From positions 124,001 to 188,000 of the forward strand of contig NZ_NTJD01000005.1 in the NCBI RefSeq assembly GCF_002358085.1: a stretch of 64,000 nucleotides of DNA. Direction: 5' to 3'. The translations under genes were made by a program, and so were the position numbers. The notes beneath the pieces were generated by a model that made no database searches, was not told the origin of the DNA, and saw only the letters and a list, made by a program, of their open reading frames with translations. The stretch is from Pseudothioclava arenosa (lineage in GTDB: Bacteria > Pseudomonadota > Alphaproteobacteria > Rhodobacterales > Rhodobacteraceae). Positions 26,074 to 34,899 of this stretch are shown here, one piece after another (within the stretch, counting starts at the first letter, position 1; each line of letters opens with the position of its first letter).

Positions 26074-26685
26074 TCAGATCAGACCCTTGATGCCCGCGAC
26101 ATGTTCGGGCGTCGCGCCGCGCGCATCCGCGGCGAGGGTCATAACGGTTTCGTTCAAGGCCTCGGGCGCGACGATCCGGTCTATCAGCCCCCAGGACAGC
26201 GCCTCTTCGGCCTCGATCTTCTGCCCCGCCATCAGGATCATCTTGGCCCGCGCCGGTCCGACCAGCGCCGCCATCCGTTTCGGGTCCGAAGGCTGCGGCA
26301 GGAAACCGAGCTTCATCACCGGGTAAAAGAACTTGGCCGAGGGCACCGCAATGCGCAGATCGCAGGCCAGCACCATCCCCATCGCGCCCCCCGCAAGCGT
26401 CCCGTTCAGCGCCGCGATCGTGAGGCAGGGCAGCGCCGCGATCGCGCCCGAAAGACGCTCCCAAACCCCATCCGTCGCGAGCCCCGCGCGCGCCTCGTCC
26501 AGATCCGCGCCGGCGGAAAACACCTTGCCCTCGCCGCGCAGCACAAAGACCCGCGCGCCCTCGCGTGCGGCCGCCTCTGCGGTCTCGGCAATCGTGCGCA
26601 GCATTTCACCTGTCAGCGAGTTCGCCTTGTCGGCCCGATCGATGGTGACGGTCCACAGACCGTCCTCCTTTTCCACTCGGATCAT
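26074..26685 (-). CDS. Enoyl-CoA hydratase/isomerase family protein (short form)
   Basis: 203-residue crotonase-fold protein. Seen are VTIDRADKANSL, the CoA-binding FSAGADLDEA, and the oxyanion-hole block ALNGTLAGGAMGMVLACDLRIA. The protein is about 50 residues shorter than typical 255-260 residue family members and lacks much of the C-terminal helical trimerisation region. The reaction cannot be assigned: hydratase, isomerase and non-catalytic relatives share these motifs. It diverges from the DUF2125 gene. Confidence 0.85.
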   Translation of the reverse strand: MIRVEKEDGLWTVTIDRADKANSLTGEMLRTIAETAEAAAREGARVFVLRGEGKVFSAGADLDEARAGLATDGVWERLSGAIAALPCLTIAALNGTLAGGAMGMVLACDLRIAVPSAKFFYPVMKLGFLPQPSDPKRMAALVGPARAKMILMAGQKIEAEEALSWGLIDRIVAPEALNETVMTLAADARGATPEHVAGIKGLI

Positions 26686-26792
26686 CCGCTCATCCTTTGT
26701 TCATTTCCTCGTGTGCTAAAGGAGCGCCAAGTCTTGACCATTGCAAGCGCTGGCGAGAAGGTGAGGCAGTTTTGACACCGAAAGGGTTTGAT

Positions 26793-28280
26793 ATGTGTTT
26801 CCAAAAACTGCCCGGCGCCAGCCTGACACTTGCTTTCGTGATCAGCGCGGGCGCGGCGCAGGCGGATGTTTCGGCCGAGCAGGTCTGGCAGGCCTGGATC
26901 AAGCAATATGAGGCCTATGGCTACACCGTAAGCACCGAAGCCCTGGACGAGAGCGGCGATACGCTGACCGCCAAGGGCGTCGTGATGCGCAGCGCGGTCG
27001 AAGGTTCGAGCTTTGATATCACGATCCCCGAGATCGCGATGCGCGAAACCGGGTCGGGCACCGTCGAAGTCAGCTTCTCGGAAGAAATGCTGGGCACCGC
27101 AATTACGGAAGTGCCCGAGCAGGCGCCGCTCAAGATGAATATCGCGATGCGGCAGGCCGATATGATGCTGATCGTCTCGGGTGCGCCCGAAGCTCTGAAC
27201 TACGCCTTCACCATGCCGGAATTCGTGGCCGAGCTGGACCAGACCGTGATGGGCGACGCCGAGGCGGTGCCCGTGAAGGTCTGGATGTCGATGACCGGCG
27301 GCAAGGGCACCTATGACGTGACCGAGGCCAACGGCCAGACCATCGTCTCGCAGGCGACCTTGGGCGGGATGCGGATGACCGCCTCTGGCGCCGATCCCGA
27401 AACCGGCGGCACCTTCGCGATGGAATTCGACTTCTCCGACATGAGCTATGCTTCGAACGCGGTGATCCCGGACGGCATCAACATGCAGGATATGGGCGCA
27501 GCGCTCGCTGGCGGCGCGCAATTCCTGGTCGACTTCGGCTATGGCAAATCGACGGGCAAGATCACCGCCGACAGCCCCGATGGCCCGGTCGAGATGTCGT
27601 CGCTGACCGATTCCGGCACGGTGAAATTCGAGATGTCCGGCCAGTCGCTGCGCTATGCGGGCACCGGTGCCGGGCTCAAGATCGACGCGAATATCGCCAC
27701 GCTGCCGATGCCGGTTTCGGCCAAGATGGCCTCGAGCGAGTTTGACTTCGCGATGCCGGTCGGCCCCTCGGATGAGTCGCAGCCGCTGATCGGCAAACTG
27801 GTGATGTCGGATCTGGTCGTCTCGGACGAGCTTTGGGCGCTGTTCGACCCGATGCAGCAACTGCCGCGCGATCCGGCGACGCTGGTCATCGACCTGAGCG
27901 GCAAGGGCCGCGCCATGATGAACCTGTTCTCGCCGGAAGCCGCGCAGATGCCGGTGCCGCCGATCCAGGTCGAGCAGCTCGATATCAACGCGCTGCGTCT
28001 TGACCTGGCCGGCGCCGAGCTGACCGGCAATGGCGCGCTGAGCTTCGACAACGCGATGGGCATGCCGATGCCGGTGGGCAAGATCGACCTGCGTCTTGCT
28101 GGTGCCAACGGGCTGATGGGCACGCTGACCGCGATGGGCCTGCTGCCCGAGGACCAGGCGATGTTCGCGCGGATGATGATGGGGCTCTATGCCGTCCCGG
28201 TCGGCGAGGATGAAGTCACCTCGACGATCGAGTTCAAGGAAGGCGGCGAAGTGCTCGCCAACGGCCAGCGCATCCAGTAA
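26793..28280 (+). CDS. DUF2125 domain secreted protein
   Basis: 495-residue exported protein. It has a signal peptide (LTLAFVISAGAAQA, cleavage likely before DVSAEQVW) and a long repetitive beta-rich body with TVSTEALDESGDTLTAKGVV and LLSAAL-like repeats. The pattern matches DUF2125, a Rhodobacteraceae-type family of unknown function with a fold resembling lipid-transport proteins (inference). The ATG at 26793 starts the signal peptide directly; an in-frame start at 26697 would add 32 residues across the promoter. It is unusually rich in methionine and aspartate, without cysteine in the mature part. Confidence 0.75.
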   Translation: MCFQKLPGASLTLAFVISAGAAQADVSAEQVWQAWIKQYEAYGYTVSTEALDESGDTLTAKGVVMRSAVEGSSFDITIPEIAMRETGSGTVEVSFSEEMLGTAITEVPEQAPLKMNIAMRQADMMLIVSGAPEALNYAFTMPEFVAELDQTVMGDAEAVPVKVWMSMTGGKGTYDVTEANGQTIVSQATLGGMRMTASGADPETGGTFAMEFDFSDMSYASNAVIPDGINMQDMGAALAGGAQFLVDFGYGKSTGKITADSPDGPVEMSSLTDSGTVKFEMSGQSLRYAGTGAGLKIDANIATLPMPVSAKMASSEFDFAMPVGPSDESQPLIGKLVMSDLVVSDELWALFDPMQQLPRDPATLVIDLSGKGRAMMNLFSPEAAQMPVPPIQVEQLDINALRLDLAGAELTGNGALSFDNAMGMPMPVGKIDLRLAGANGLMGTLTAMGLLPEDQAMFARMMMGLYAVPVGEDEVTSTIEFKEGGEVLANGQRIQ

Positions 28281-28298
28281 AGAGACCCAAGCCTTATC

Positions 28299-28328
28299 GG
28301 CCGTCCGGAGCTTCCGGGCGGCCGGTTT
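28299..28328 (+). terminator. Hairpin between the DUF2125 gene and pmbA
   Basis: Stem GGCCG-T-CCGG (28299-28308) / CCGG-G-CGGCC (28314-28323), followed by GGTTT. It could terminate or attenuate transcription into pmbA. Confidence 0.5.
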
Positions 28329-28343
28329 CATTCAGGAAGACCC

Positions 28344-29693
28344 ATGACCGACACGCGCCTTTCCGACCTGACCGACGCCCTCCTGGCCGCCGCGAAACGC
28401 GCGGGTGCGGAGGCGGCGGATGCGATGTCGATCGACGGGCAAGCTGTGTCGATCGACGTGCGCGGCGGTGCGCTGGAACAGGCCGAGCGGGCCGAGGGCG
28501 TGGAAATCGGGCTGCGCGTACTGATCGGCAAGCGTCAGGCCTGCGTTTCGGCCTCGGATACCTCGTCGCGTACCATCGACGACATGGCCGAACGCGCGGT
28601 GGCGATGGCCCGCGAGGCCCCCGAAGACCCTTACATCGGCCTGGCCGACCCCGATCAGCTCGCGCGTGACTGGGATGTCGCCGCGCTTGAGCTTGAAGAC
28701 CTCTCACCCGACCCGGCCGCGGCCGATCTCGAACGCGACGCGCGCGAAGCCGAGGCCGCGGCGCTGGCCGTCTCCGGCGTATCGCAGGCGCAATCGGCCT
28801 CGGCCTCCTATTCGCGCCGCCGCCTGCATCTGGCGGCCAGCAACGGGTTTTCCGGCGGCTACGGGCGCAGCTCGCGCTCGATCTCGGTGGTGGCGATCTC
28901 GGGCGTAGGCCTCGGGATGGAGCGCGACTGGTCCGCCGAGTCGCGCATCTTCCAGGCCGACCTGCCCGACGCCCGCAGCATCGGCACGCTGGCCGGAGAA
29001 CGCGCGGTCGAACGCGCCAATCCCCGCCGCCCGAAAACCGGCGCCTACCCGGTCGTCTTCGACGAGCGAATTTCGGGCAGCCTGATCGGGCATCTTCTGG
29101 CCGCGATCAACGGCACCGCAATCGCGCGCGGCGCCAGCTGGCTGCGCGACGCAATGGGCGAACAGGTCCTGCCCGAAGGGCTCTCGCTGATCGAGGATCC
29201 GCATCGCGCGCGGATCTCGGGCTCGCGCCCCTTCGATGGCGAAGGCCTACCGACCGCGCGGCGCGCCATCGTCGAGAACGGCATGCTGAAGGGCTGGACG
29301 CTGGACCTTGCGACCGGGCGCAAGCTGGGCTTGCCCAGCACCGCGAATGCCGGGCGCGGCACCTCGGCCCCGCCCTCGCCGGGTGCGGGCAATGTCACGC
29401 TGACGCCGGGCACGCAAACCCGCGCCGATCTGCTGGCCGAGATGGGCACCGGGCTCCTGGTGACCTCGTTCATCGGCGCCACGATCAACCCGACCACCGG
29501 TGATTATTCGCGCGGCGCCTCGGGCTTCTGGGTCGAAAACGGCGAGATCCGCTATCCGGTCAACGAATGCACGCTGGCGGGCAACCTGCGCGACATGCTC
29601 ACGCGGATCATCCCCGCCAATGACGCGCGCCCGCATCTGAGCCACCTCGTTCCCTCGCTTCTGATCGAAGGGCTCACGCTTGCCGGGGAATGA
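28344..29693 (+). CDS. pmbA: PmbA/TldE metalloprotease-like protein
   Basis: 449-residue member of the TldD/PmbA (TldE) family, which processes microcin precursors and degrades CcdA in E. coli. Typical blocks are AEAADAMSIDG, SRTIDDMAERAVAMA, PVVFDERISGSLIGHLLAAINGT, NPTTGDYSRGASGFWVENGEI and MLTRIIPAND. No TldD partner is in this window. In the family, TldE contributes to a heterodimer with TldD, which holds the zinc site. A GAAGACCC sequence precedes the ATG. The following gene starts inside its last codons. Confidence 0.92.
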   Translation: MTDTRLSDLTDALLAAAKRAGAEAADAMSIDGQAVSIDVRGGALEQAERAEGVEIGLRVLIGKRQACVSASDTSSRTIDDMAERAVAMAREAPEDPYIGLADPDQLARDWDVAALELEDLSPDPAAADLERDAREAEAAALAVSGVSQAQSASASYSRRRLHLAASNGFSGGYGRSSRSISVVAISGVGLGMERDWSAESRIFQADLPDARSIGTLAGERAVERANPRRPKTGAYPVVFDERISGSLIGHLLAAINGTAIARGASWLRDAMGEQVLPEGLSLIEDPHRARISGSRPFDGEGLPTARRAIVENGMLKGWTLDLATGRKLGLPSTANAGRGTSAPPSPGAGNVTLTPGTQTRADLLAEMGTGLLVTSFIGATINPTTGDYSRGASGFWVENGEIRYPVNECTLAGNLRDMLTRIIPANDARPHLSHLVPSLLIEGLTLAGE

Positions 29694-30477
29694 TTTCGCA
29701 CAAGAACTGAGCCTGCTGGAAAGCGCGGCGAAGGCCGCGGGCGATCTGGCGCTGCGCTACTGGAAGAACCGCCCCACCGCCTGGGACAAGGCCGATGGCG
29801 CCGGGCCGGTGTCCGAGGCGGATCTGGCGGTAAACGAGTTGATCGAAGCGCAGCTGCGCGGGGCGCGCCCCGATTACGGCTGGCTCTCCGAGGAAAGCGC
29901 CGACAATCCCTCGCGGCTGACGCGCAAGCGCGTGTTCATCGTCGACCCGATCGACGGCACCCGCGCCTTTCTGAACGAAGAAGGCAGTTTCGCCCATGCC
30001 ATCGCATTGGCCGAGGGCGGCGAAATCATCGCCGGTGTCGTGCATCTGCCGGTTCTGGGCCTGACCTACAGCGCGCATCGCGACGATGTCGCACGGCTCA
30101 ATGGCACGCCCCTCGTGCCCGGAACCGCGCATCAGGTGCAGGGCTCTTCGGTGCTGACCACGAAGCTGACCGAAGACCCGTCGCATTGGCGCGGCCCGGT
30201 GCCGGATTATCGGCGCGGGTTCCGCCCCTCGTTGGCCTGGCGGCTTTGCCTTGTCGCCGAGGGGCGGTTCGACGCGACGATGTCGCTGCGCCCTGCCTGG
30301 GAGTGGGATACTGCCGCCGCCAGCCTGATCGCCCAGCGCGCGGGCCTCCTGGCGACGGACCGGCTCGGCGCGGCCCTGCGCTTCAACAACCCGCATCCGC
30401 AATCGAACGGGCTTCTGGTGGCCAACCCCAAGCTGCATGCGGATTTCCTCGACAAGCTGCGGCCCTGGCCGATGTGA
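29680..30477 (+). CDS. cysQ: Inositol-monophosphatase family protein, CysQ-like
   Basis: 265-residue Mg-dependent phosphatase, probably a 3'(2'),5'-bisphosphate nucleotidase that recycles PAP from sulfate assimilation. Metal-site motifs are GWLSEESADN and VDPIDGTRAFL, and WEWDTAAASLIAQRAG near the C-terminus. Family members acting on inositol phosphates have the same motifs, so the substrate is tentative. A TTG start at 29680 is used: it is preceded by GAAGGG at proper spacing, and it overlaps the pmbA stop by 14 bases. Confidence 0.78.
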   Translation: MPGNDFAQELSLLESAAKAAGDLALRYWKNRPTAWDKADGAGPVSEADLAVNELIEAQLRGARPDYGWLSEESADNPSRLTRKRVFIVDPIDGTRAFLNEEGSFAHAIALAEGGEIIAGVVHLPVLGLTYSAHRDDVARLNGTPLVPGTAHQVQGSSVLTTKLTEDPSHWRGPVPDYRRGFRPSLAWRLCLVAEGRFDATMSLRPAWEWDTAAASLIAQRAGLLATDRLGAALRFNNPHPQSNGLLVANPKLHADFLDKLRPWPM

Positions 30478-30525
30478 CTTGCCCTCACCGCCCCGAGGGT
30501 TATCTCTGGGCTCAAGGAGGACCCG

Positions 30526-31080
30526 ATGCGAGAGGGCGACGAAATCGAACAGGCGATGACACGAGCCGAGCAATCGAGCCGCGGCCATATCCCCAACCCC
30601 GACGATCCGGGCCTGCTGCGCCGCGCATTGGGGCAGTTCACCACCGGCGTGACGGTGGTCACCGCACTCGAGGCTGAAGGGGATGCGCCAATCGGGATCA
30701 CGGTGAATTCCTTCGCGTCCGTGTCGCTCAATCCGGCGCTGGTGCTCTGGTCGGCGGCGCGCTCCTCGATGCGACACCGGCATTTCTCCTGCGCAGAATC
30801 CTTCGCGATCCACGTCCTCAAGGCCGGGCAACTTGATCTGGTCGATCGGTTCACGCGCAACGGGCACGGGTTCGACGGGCTCGCCTACGAGATCAACGCC
30901 GAGGGCACACCGGTTCTGCCCGACACGCTCGCGCGGTTCGAATGCGTGACCGAAGCCACCCATGAAGGCGGGGATCACACGATCATCATTGGCCGCGTCG
31001 CACGCTTCCAGTTCGCCGAGACCGGCGAGCCTCTGGTGTTCGGCCAGAGCCAGTACGGGCGCTTTCTGCCGGAACGCTGA
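30526..31080 (+). CDS. Flavin reductase family protein (FMN-binding split barrel)
   Basis: 184-residue flavin-binding protein. Characteristic blocks are RALGQFTTGVTVVTAL, GITVNSFASVSLNPALVLWS and FAIHVLKAGQLDLVDRF, ending GEPLVFGQSQYGRFLPE. Family members supply reduced FMN or FAD to two-component monooxygenases or act as small flavoprotein reductases. No monooxygenase partner is adjacent. CTCAAGGAGGACCC before the ATG provides a strong Shine-Dalgarno. A short gap then leads to the flagellar block. Confidence 0.9.
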   Translation: MREGDEIEQAMTRAEQSSRGHIPNPDDPGLLRRALGQFTTGVTVVTALEAEGDAPIGITVNSFASVSLNPALVLWSAARSSMRHRHFSCAESFAIHVLKAGQLDLVDRFTRNGHGFDGLAYEINAEGTPVLPDTLARFECVTEATHEGGDHTIIIGRVARFQFAETGEPLVFGQSQYGRFLPER

Positions 31081-31108
31081 GGCCCGGAAATCCTTCGCAT
31101 TTTAGCTG

Positions 31109-31123
31109 TTAAACGCAGCTTAA
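31109..31123. promoter_or_regulatory. CtrA-type binding site upstream of motB
   Basis: TTAA (31109-31112), seven bases, TTAA (31120-31123): a perfect CtrA consensus, 44 bases before the motB ATG. Together with the site ahead of flgE it suggests CtrA control of this flagellar set, as known for Caulobacter and the fla2 flagellum of Rhodobacter. Confidence 0.65.
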
Positions 31124-31167
31124 TCCCCGCCTGCTACATCTGGTTTCGGGTGAAATGAGGTGGTGGC

Positions 31168-32013
31168 ATGAGCGTGGGTGGAAACGCGGCGCCAATCATC
31201 GTGAAGAGGAAAAAGGTCGTCGCGGGCGACGGGCATCATGGCGGCGCATGGAAGGTCGCCTATGCCGACTTCGTGACCGCCATGATGGCCTTCTTCATGC
31301 TGATGTGGCTCCTGAACGCAACGACGGAAAAACAACGCAAAGGGATCGCGGATTACTTCAATCCCACGATTCCGATCAACCGGATCTCGGGCGGGGGCGA
31401 GGGTGCTTTCGGCGGCGAGTCGGTCTTTTCCGAGGATCAGATCGCGCAGACCGGCACCGGCGCCTCGGCACAAAGCCCGACCGAACAGCGTCAGGCCCGA
31501 GGCCAGGACAGCGAGGATCACGCCAAGGACCAGAGCGAGGCCGAATTTCAACAGATGGCCCATGACCTCCGGACCGCATTGATGGGAAGCGGCGGCGAGT
31601 CGATGGTCTCAGACCAGCTTGCACGTCATATCCTGACCCGGGTCACGGACGAGGGCCTGATCGTCGAGTTCTTCGACCTTGAGGATGAGCCCCTTTTCGC
31701 GCGTGACAGCGCCAGCCCGACACCGATCACGCAAGAGATCGCCGCCATGATCGCGCGCGTCTTCGGCCTCATCGGCAACGAGATCGCGATCAACGGCCAT
31801 ATCCAGTCCTATCCCGAAATGCTGCGCAGAAACCCCGCGTGGGAGCTATCGACCGCCCGCGCTCAGGCCATGCGCGGCTTGCTTGAAACCAAGGGAATCG
31901 CGCCTCGGCGCATTCAACGCGTGACGGGTTTCGCAGATCGCAAGCTGGCGACCACCGCGCGTCCTCTGTCGGTACGCAACAACCGGATGGAACTGATCCT
32001 GCTGCGGAACTAG
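31168..32013 (+). CDS. motB: MotB flagellar motor stator protein
   Basis: 281-residue stator subunit. The N-terminal membrane helix has the proton-binding aspartate, Asp34 in AYADFVTAMMAFFMLMWLL, and a plug-like linker. The C-terminal OmpA-like peptidoglycan-binding domain follows at about 150-280, with INGHIQSYP, WELSTARAQAMRGLL and RIQRVTGFADRKL. The end, NNRMELILLRN, is the usual OmpA-domain finish. motA is not adjacent. A CtrA-type site precedes the gene. The spacer is rich in Q, S and E, as usual in stator linkers. Confidence 0.95.
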   Translation: MSVGGNAAPIIVKRKKVVAGDGHHGGAWKVAYADFVTAMMAFFMLMWLLNATTEKQRKGIADYFNPTIPINRISGGGEGAFGGESVFSEDQIAQTGTGASAQSPTEQRQARGQDSEDHAKDQSEAEFQQMAHDLRTALMGSGGESMVSDQLARHILTRVTDEGLIVEFFDLEDEPLFARDSASPTPITQEIAAMIARVFGLIGNEIAINGHIQSYPEMLRRNPAWELSTARAQAMRGLLETKGIAPRRIQRVTGFADRKLATTARPLSVRNNRMELILLRN

Positions 32014-32039
32014 GCCGAAAATAGATCGGATTGTAGCTG

Positions 32040-32054
32040 TTAGCCGGATGTTAA
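32040..32054. promoter_or_regulatory. CtrA-type site upstream of flgE (one mismatch)
   Basis: TTAG (32040-32043), seven bases, TTAA (32051-32054), 57 bases before the flgE ATG. The flanking TAGCTGTTA is shared with the perfect site ahead of motB, supporting a common regulator. Confidence 0.5.
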
Positions 32055-32111
32055 GGGCTGGGTGCGCATGCTGCCTCTCACATAGGGACGCAGCAGCAGA
32101 AAGGCGCATTC

Positions 32112-33419
32112 ATGTCCATCTCTTCTTCGCTCAATGCGGGCGTCGCCGGCTTGGCCGCCAATGCGACCCGCCTCGCGACCATCTCCGACAACATCGCCAA
32201 TTCCAGCACCTATGGCTACAAACGCGCCACAGCCGATTTTGAAAGCATGGTGATCAACCAGGCGCGCGGGGCCGGGGCCTATTCGGCAGGCGGCGTTCGG
32301 GCCTCGACCACCCGCCTCATCGAAGAGCGCGGCGCGCTGGTCGGCACCTCGAATGCGCTTGATCTTGCGGTCTCTGGGCGCGGCATGCTGCCGGTGATCC
32401 CCTCGGTGTCGATTGATAACCAGATGGGCCAGCAACCCCTGATGATGACCACCACGGGCGCCTTCCGCACCGATGCAAACGGCACGCTGGTCACCGAGTC
32501 GGGGCTGGTCCTCCTTGGCTGGCCCGCGAATGCGGATGGCACGATTCCGATCATGCCGCGCGATACGGTCGCCGGGCTTGAGCCTGTGGTCGTCAACGCG
32601 AACCAGACCGCGGGCGATCCGACCACGGTGATGAACCTCGGCGTCAACCTCCCCGCCGTCGATACCGAAGCCGGCGCTGCAGGCGATGCGCTGCCGCTCT
32701 CGGTCGAGTATTTCGGCAACCTCGGCACGTCCGAAACCCTCGGCATCACCTTTACGCCGACGGTTCCCGCCACGGGCTCCTCGAACGAGTGGACGATGGT
32801 CATCACCGATTCCGCGCAGAACGATGCGGTGATCGGGGAGTATACGCTGACCTTCGACGACAGCCGCGGCAATGGCGGTACGCTCGCCTCCGTGTCGGTT
32901 GTCTCGGGTGGCATCTACGATCCGGCCACCGGCACCCTCGATCTGACCGTTGCGGGGGGCCCCCTGTCGATGACCATCGGGCGCATCGGCGACACCAATG
33001 GCCTTACCCAGCTATCCGACAGCTTCGCCCCGACCGCAATCACCAAGGATGGCTCGCCGGTCGGAAACCTGACTGCGGTCGAGGTCGATGAGAACGGTTA
33101 CCTGAAGGCGACCTATGACACCGGCTTCATCCGCACCCTCTATCAGATCCCGCTGGTGGATGTGCCCAACCAGAATGGTCTGATCACTCTCGACAATCAG
33201 ACCTTCCAGGTGTCGCCAACCTCCGGATCGTTCTTCCTTTGGGACGCAGGTGATGGTCCGACCGGGGCGATCGAAGGCTACGCCCGCGAAGGCTCTGCCG
33301 TCGATGTCGCGCAGGAACTGACCAACCTGATCCAGACGCAGCGGGCCTATTCGTCGAACGCGAAAGTGATCCAGACCGTGGACGAGATGCTGCAGGAGAC
33401 GACGAACATCAAACGCTGA
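32112..33419 (+). CDS. flgE: Flagellar hook protein FlgE
   Basis: 435-residue hook subunit exported by the flagellar type III system. The N-terminal rod-type signature is SSSLNAGVAGLAANATRLATISDNIANSSTYGYKR. The long variable centre is beta-rich. The C-terminus QELTNLIQTQRAYSSNAKVIQTVDEMLQETTNIKR is the helical D0 motif shared by axial flagellar proteins. The ATG follows AAAGGCGC. flgK starts 24 bases on. The central domain is where species-specific surface differences lie. Confidence 0.95.
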   Translation: MSISSSLNAGVAGLAANATRLATISDNIANSSTYGYKRATADFESMVINQARGAGAYSAGGVRASTTRLIEERGALVGTSNALDLAVSGRGMLPVIPSVSIDNQMGQQPLMMTTTGAFRTDANGTLVTESGLVLLGWPANADGTIPIMPRDTVAGLEPVVVNANQTAGDPTTVMNLGVNLPAVDTEAGAAGDALPLSVEYFGNLGTSETLGITFTPTVPATGSSNEWTMVITDSAQNDAVIGEYTLTFDDSRGNGGTLASVSVVSGGIYDPATGTLDLTVAGGPLSMTIGRIGDTNGLTQLSDSFAPTAITKDGSPVGNLTAVEVDENGYLKATYDTGFIRTLYQIPLVDVPNQNGLITLDNQTFQVSPTSGSFFLWDAGDGPTGAIEGYAREGSAVDVAQELTNLIQTQRAYSSNAKVIQTVDEMLQETTNIKR

Positions 33420-33443
33420 TCTCGGGCCTGAGGAGGGCGTCAC

Positions 33444-34898
33444 ATGAGTATATCCGGCTCACTCATCAACGCCCTGTCGGGGCTGACCGCGACCTCGCGG
33501 CTGGCCGACATCGTCGCCTCCAACACGGCCAATGCAATGACCGAGGGGTACGCGCGGCGTGAAGTGCAACTTGCGTCGCGGGCCCTCTCGGGCGAAGGCG
33601 CCGGGGTCCGCGTCGTCGGCGTCACGCGCGATGTAAACGAGATAGTTCAGCGCGATTTGCGGCTTGCCAATTCTGCCGCAGCCGGCGCCGATCTGCGCGC
33701 GGACTTTTACACCCGGATTGAAACTGCGCTTGGGCTGCCAACCGATGACCATTCCCTCTCTGCAAAACTCGCGCAGTTCGAGGGTACGCTGATCGAGGCC
33801 GCCAGCCGCCCCGACAGTGAAACGCGGCTTAACGCCGTCCTGTCATCGGCTCGGGCAATCAGCGAGCACCTCAATGCTGCGTCGAAAACCGTCGAGAGCA
33901 TCCGCAACGAAGCGGATCAGAAAATCGCGGCGCAGGTTTCGACGCTGAACACCTCACTGATCCAGATCGACGAGTTGAACGCCCAAATCCTGGCCCATGA
34001 AGCGGCCGGGCGTGATCCAACCGCCCTGATGGATCAGCGCGATCTCCTCATCGATTCCGTGTCCGAAATCGTGCCGGTTCGCACCGTGATGCGCGAGAAT
34101 AACCAGGTCGCGCTCTATACTTCGGGCGGCGCAATCCTGCTGGAGGGCACCCCCGCAGAGATTGGGTTCGATCCAACGGGCTTCATTTCCGCGGATATGT
34201 CACTGGCCTCCGGGACCCTCTCGGGTCTGACCCTGAACGGGCGCCCCATCTCGGCAAGTGATACCGGGATTCTGGGCGGCGGATCGCTTGGGACCCTGTT
34301 CGACATCCGCGACACGCTCGCCCCTCAGGCGCAAACGCAACTCGATGCCTTTGCCCGCGACCTGATCGAGCGATTTTCTGACCCGACGCTCGATCCCACA
34401 CTTGCTCCGGGTGCGGTAGGGCTTTTTACGGACAATGGCCTGACCCTCGACCCGGCCAATGAGCTCGGGCTGGCGCAACGCATCGCCATTTCAGCCGCCG
34501 CCGATCCGGCACAAGGCGGCGCGCTTTGGCGTTTACGTGACGGGCTGGGTGCGACAAGCTCCGGTGACCCCGGCGATGCCACCCTTTTGCACTCTCTGGT
34601 TTCTGCGTTGAACACCTCGCGGGCTCCTGCCTCCGGCACCTTCAGTGACGGCCCAAACAGCAGCGGCGATCTGCTGGCAGATCTTCTGTCTCAGGTCTCG
34701 GGCAGTCGGATCTCGGCCGAGGATCAGCAAACCTATCGCGGCTCGCAGCAGATCGCTCTGAAAGAGCTGTCGTTCGCGGATGGCGTCGATACCGATCAGG
34801 AAATGCAGATGCTGCTCCAGATCGAACAAGCCTACGCGGCGAATGCCCGCGTAATCCAAACGCTCGACGTCCTCATCAATCAGATCCTGGAGCTGTGA
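33444..34898 (+). CDS. flgK: Flagellar hook-associated protein 1 FlgK
   Basis: 484-residue junction protein between hook and filament. It has the N-terminal signature LINALSGLTATSRLADIVASNTANAMTEGYARREV and a C-terminal EQAYAANARVIQTLDVLINQILEL coiled D0 segment. Between them TRDVNEIVQRDLR and MDQRDLLIDSVSEIV match FlgK. It is of usual length. GAGGAGGG precedes the ATG. flgL begins one base after its stop. Confidence 0.94.
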   Translation: MSISGSLINALSGLTATSRLADIVASNTANAMTEGYARREVQLASRALSGEGAGVRVVGVTRDVNEIVQRDLRLANSAAAGADLRADFYTRIETALGLPTDDHSLSAKLAQFEGTLIEAASRPDSETRLNAVLSSARAISEHLNAASKTVESIRNEADQKIAAQVSTLNTSLIQIDELNAQILAHEAAGRDPTALMDQRDLLIDSVSEIVPVRTVMRENNQVALYTSGGAILLEGTPAEIGFDPTGFISADMSLASGTLSGLTLNGRPISASDTGILGGGSLGTLFDIRDTLAPQAQTQLDAFARDLIERFSDPTLDPTLAPGAVGLFTDNGLTLDPANELGLAQRIAISAAADPAQGGALWRLRDGLGATSSGDPGDATLLHSLVSALNTSRAPASGTFSDGPNSSGDLLADLLSQVSGSRISAEDQQTYRGSQQIALKELSFADGVDTDQEMQMLLQIEQAYAANARVIQTLDVLINQILEL

Positions 34899-34899
34899 C

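Noticed and set aside
26682-28331. 549-residue open frame on minus across the DUF2125 gene
   Set aside because: Antisense to a gene with a signal peptide and normal codon pattern; the minus frame is rich in Arg, His and Gly like other shadows.
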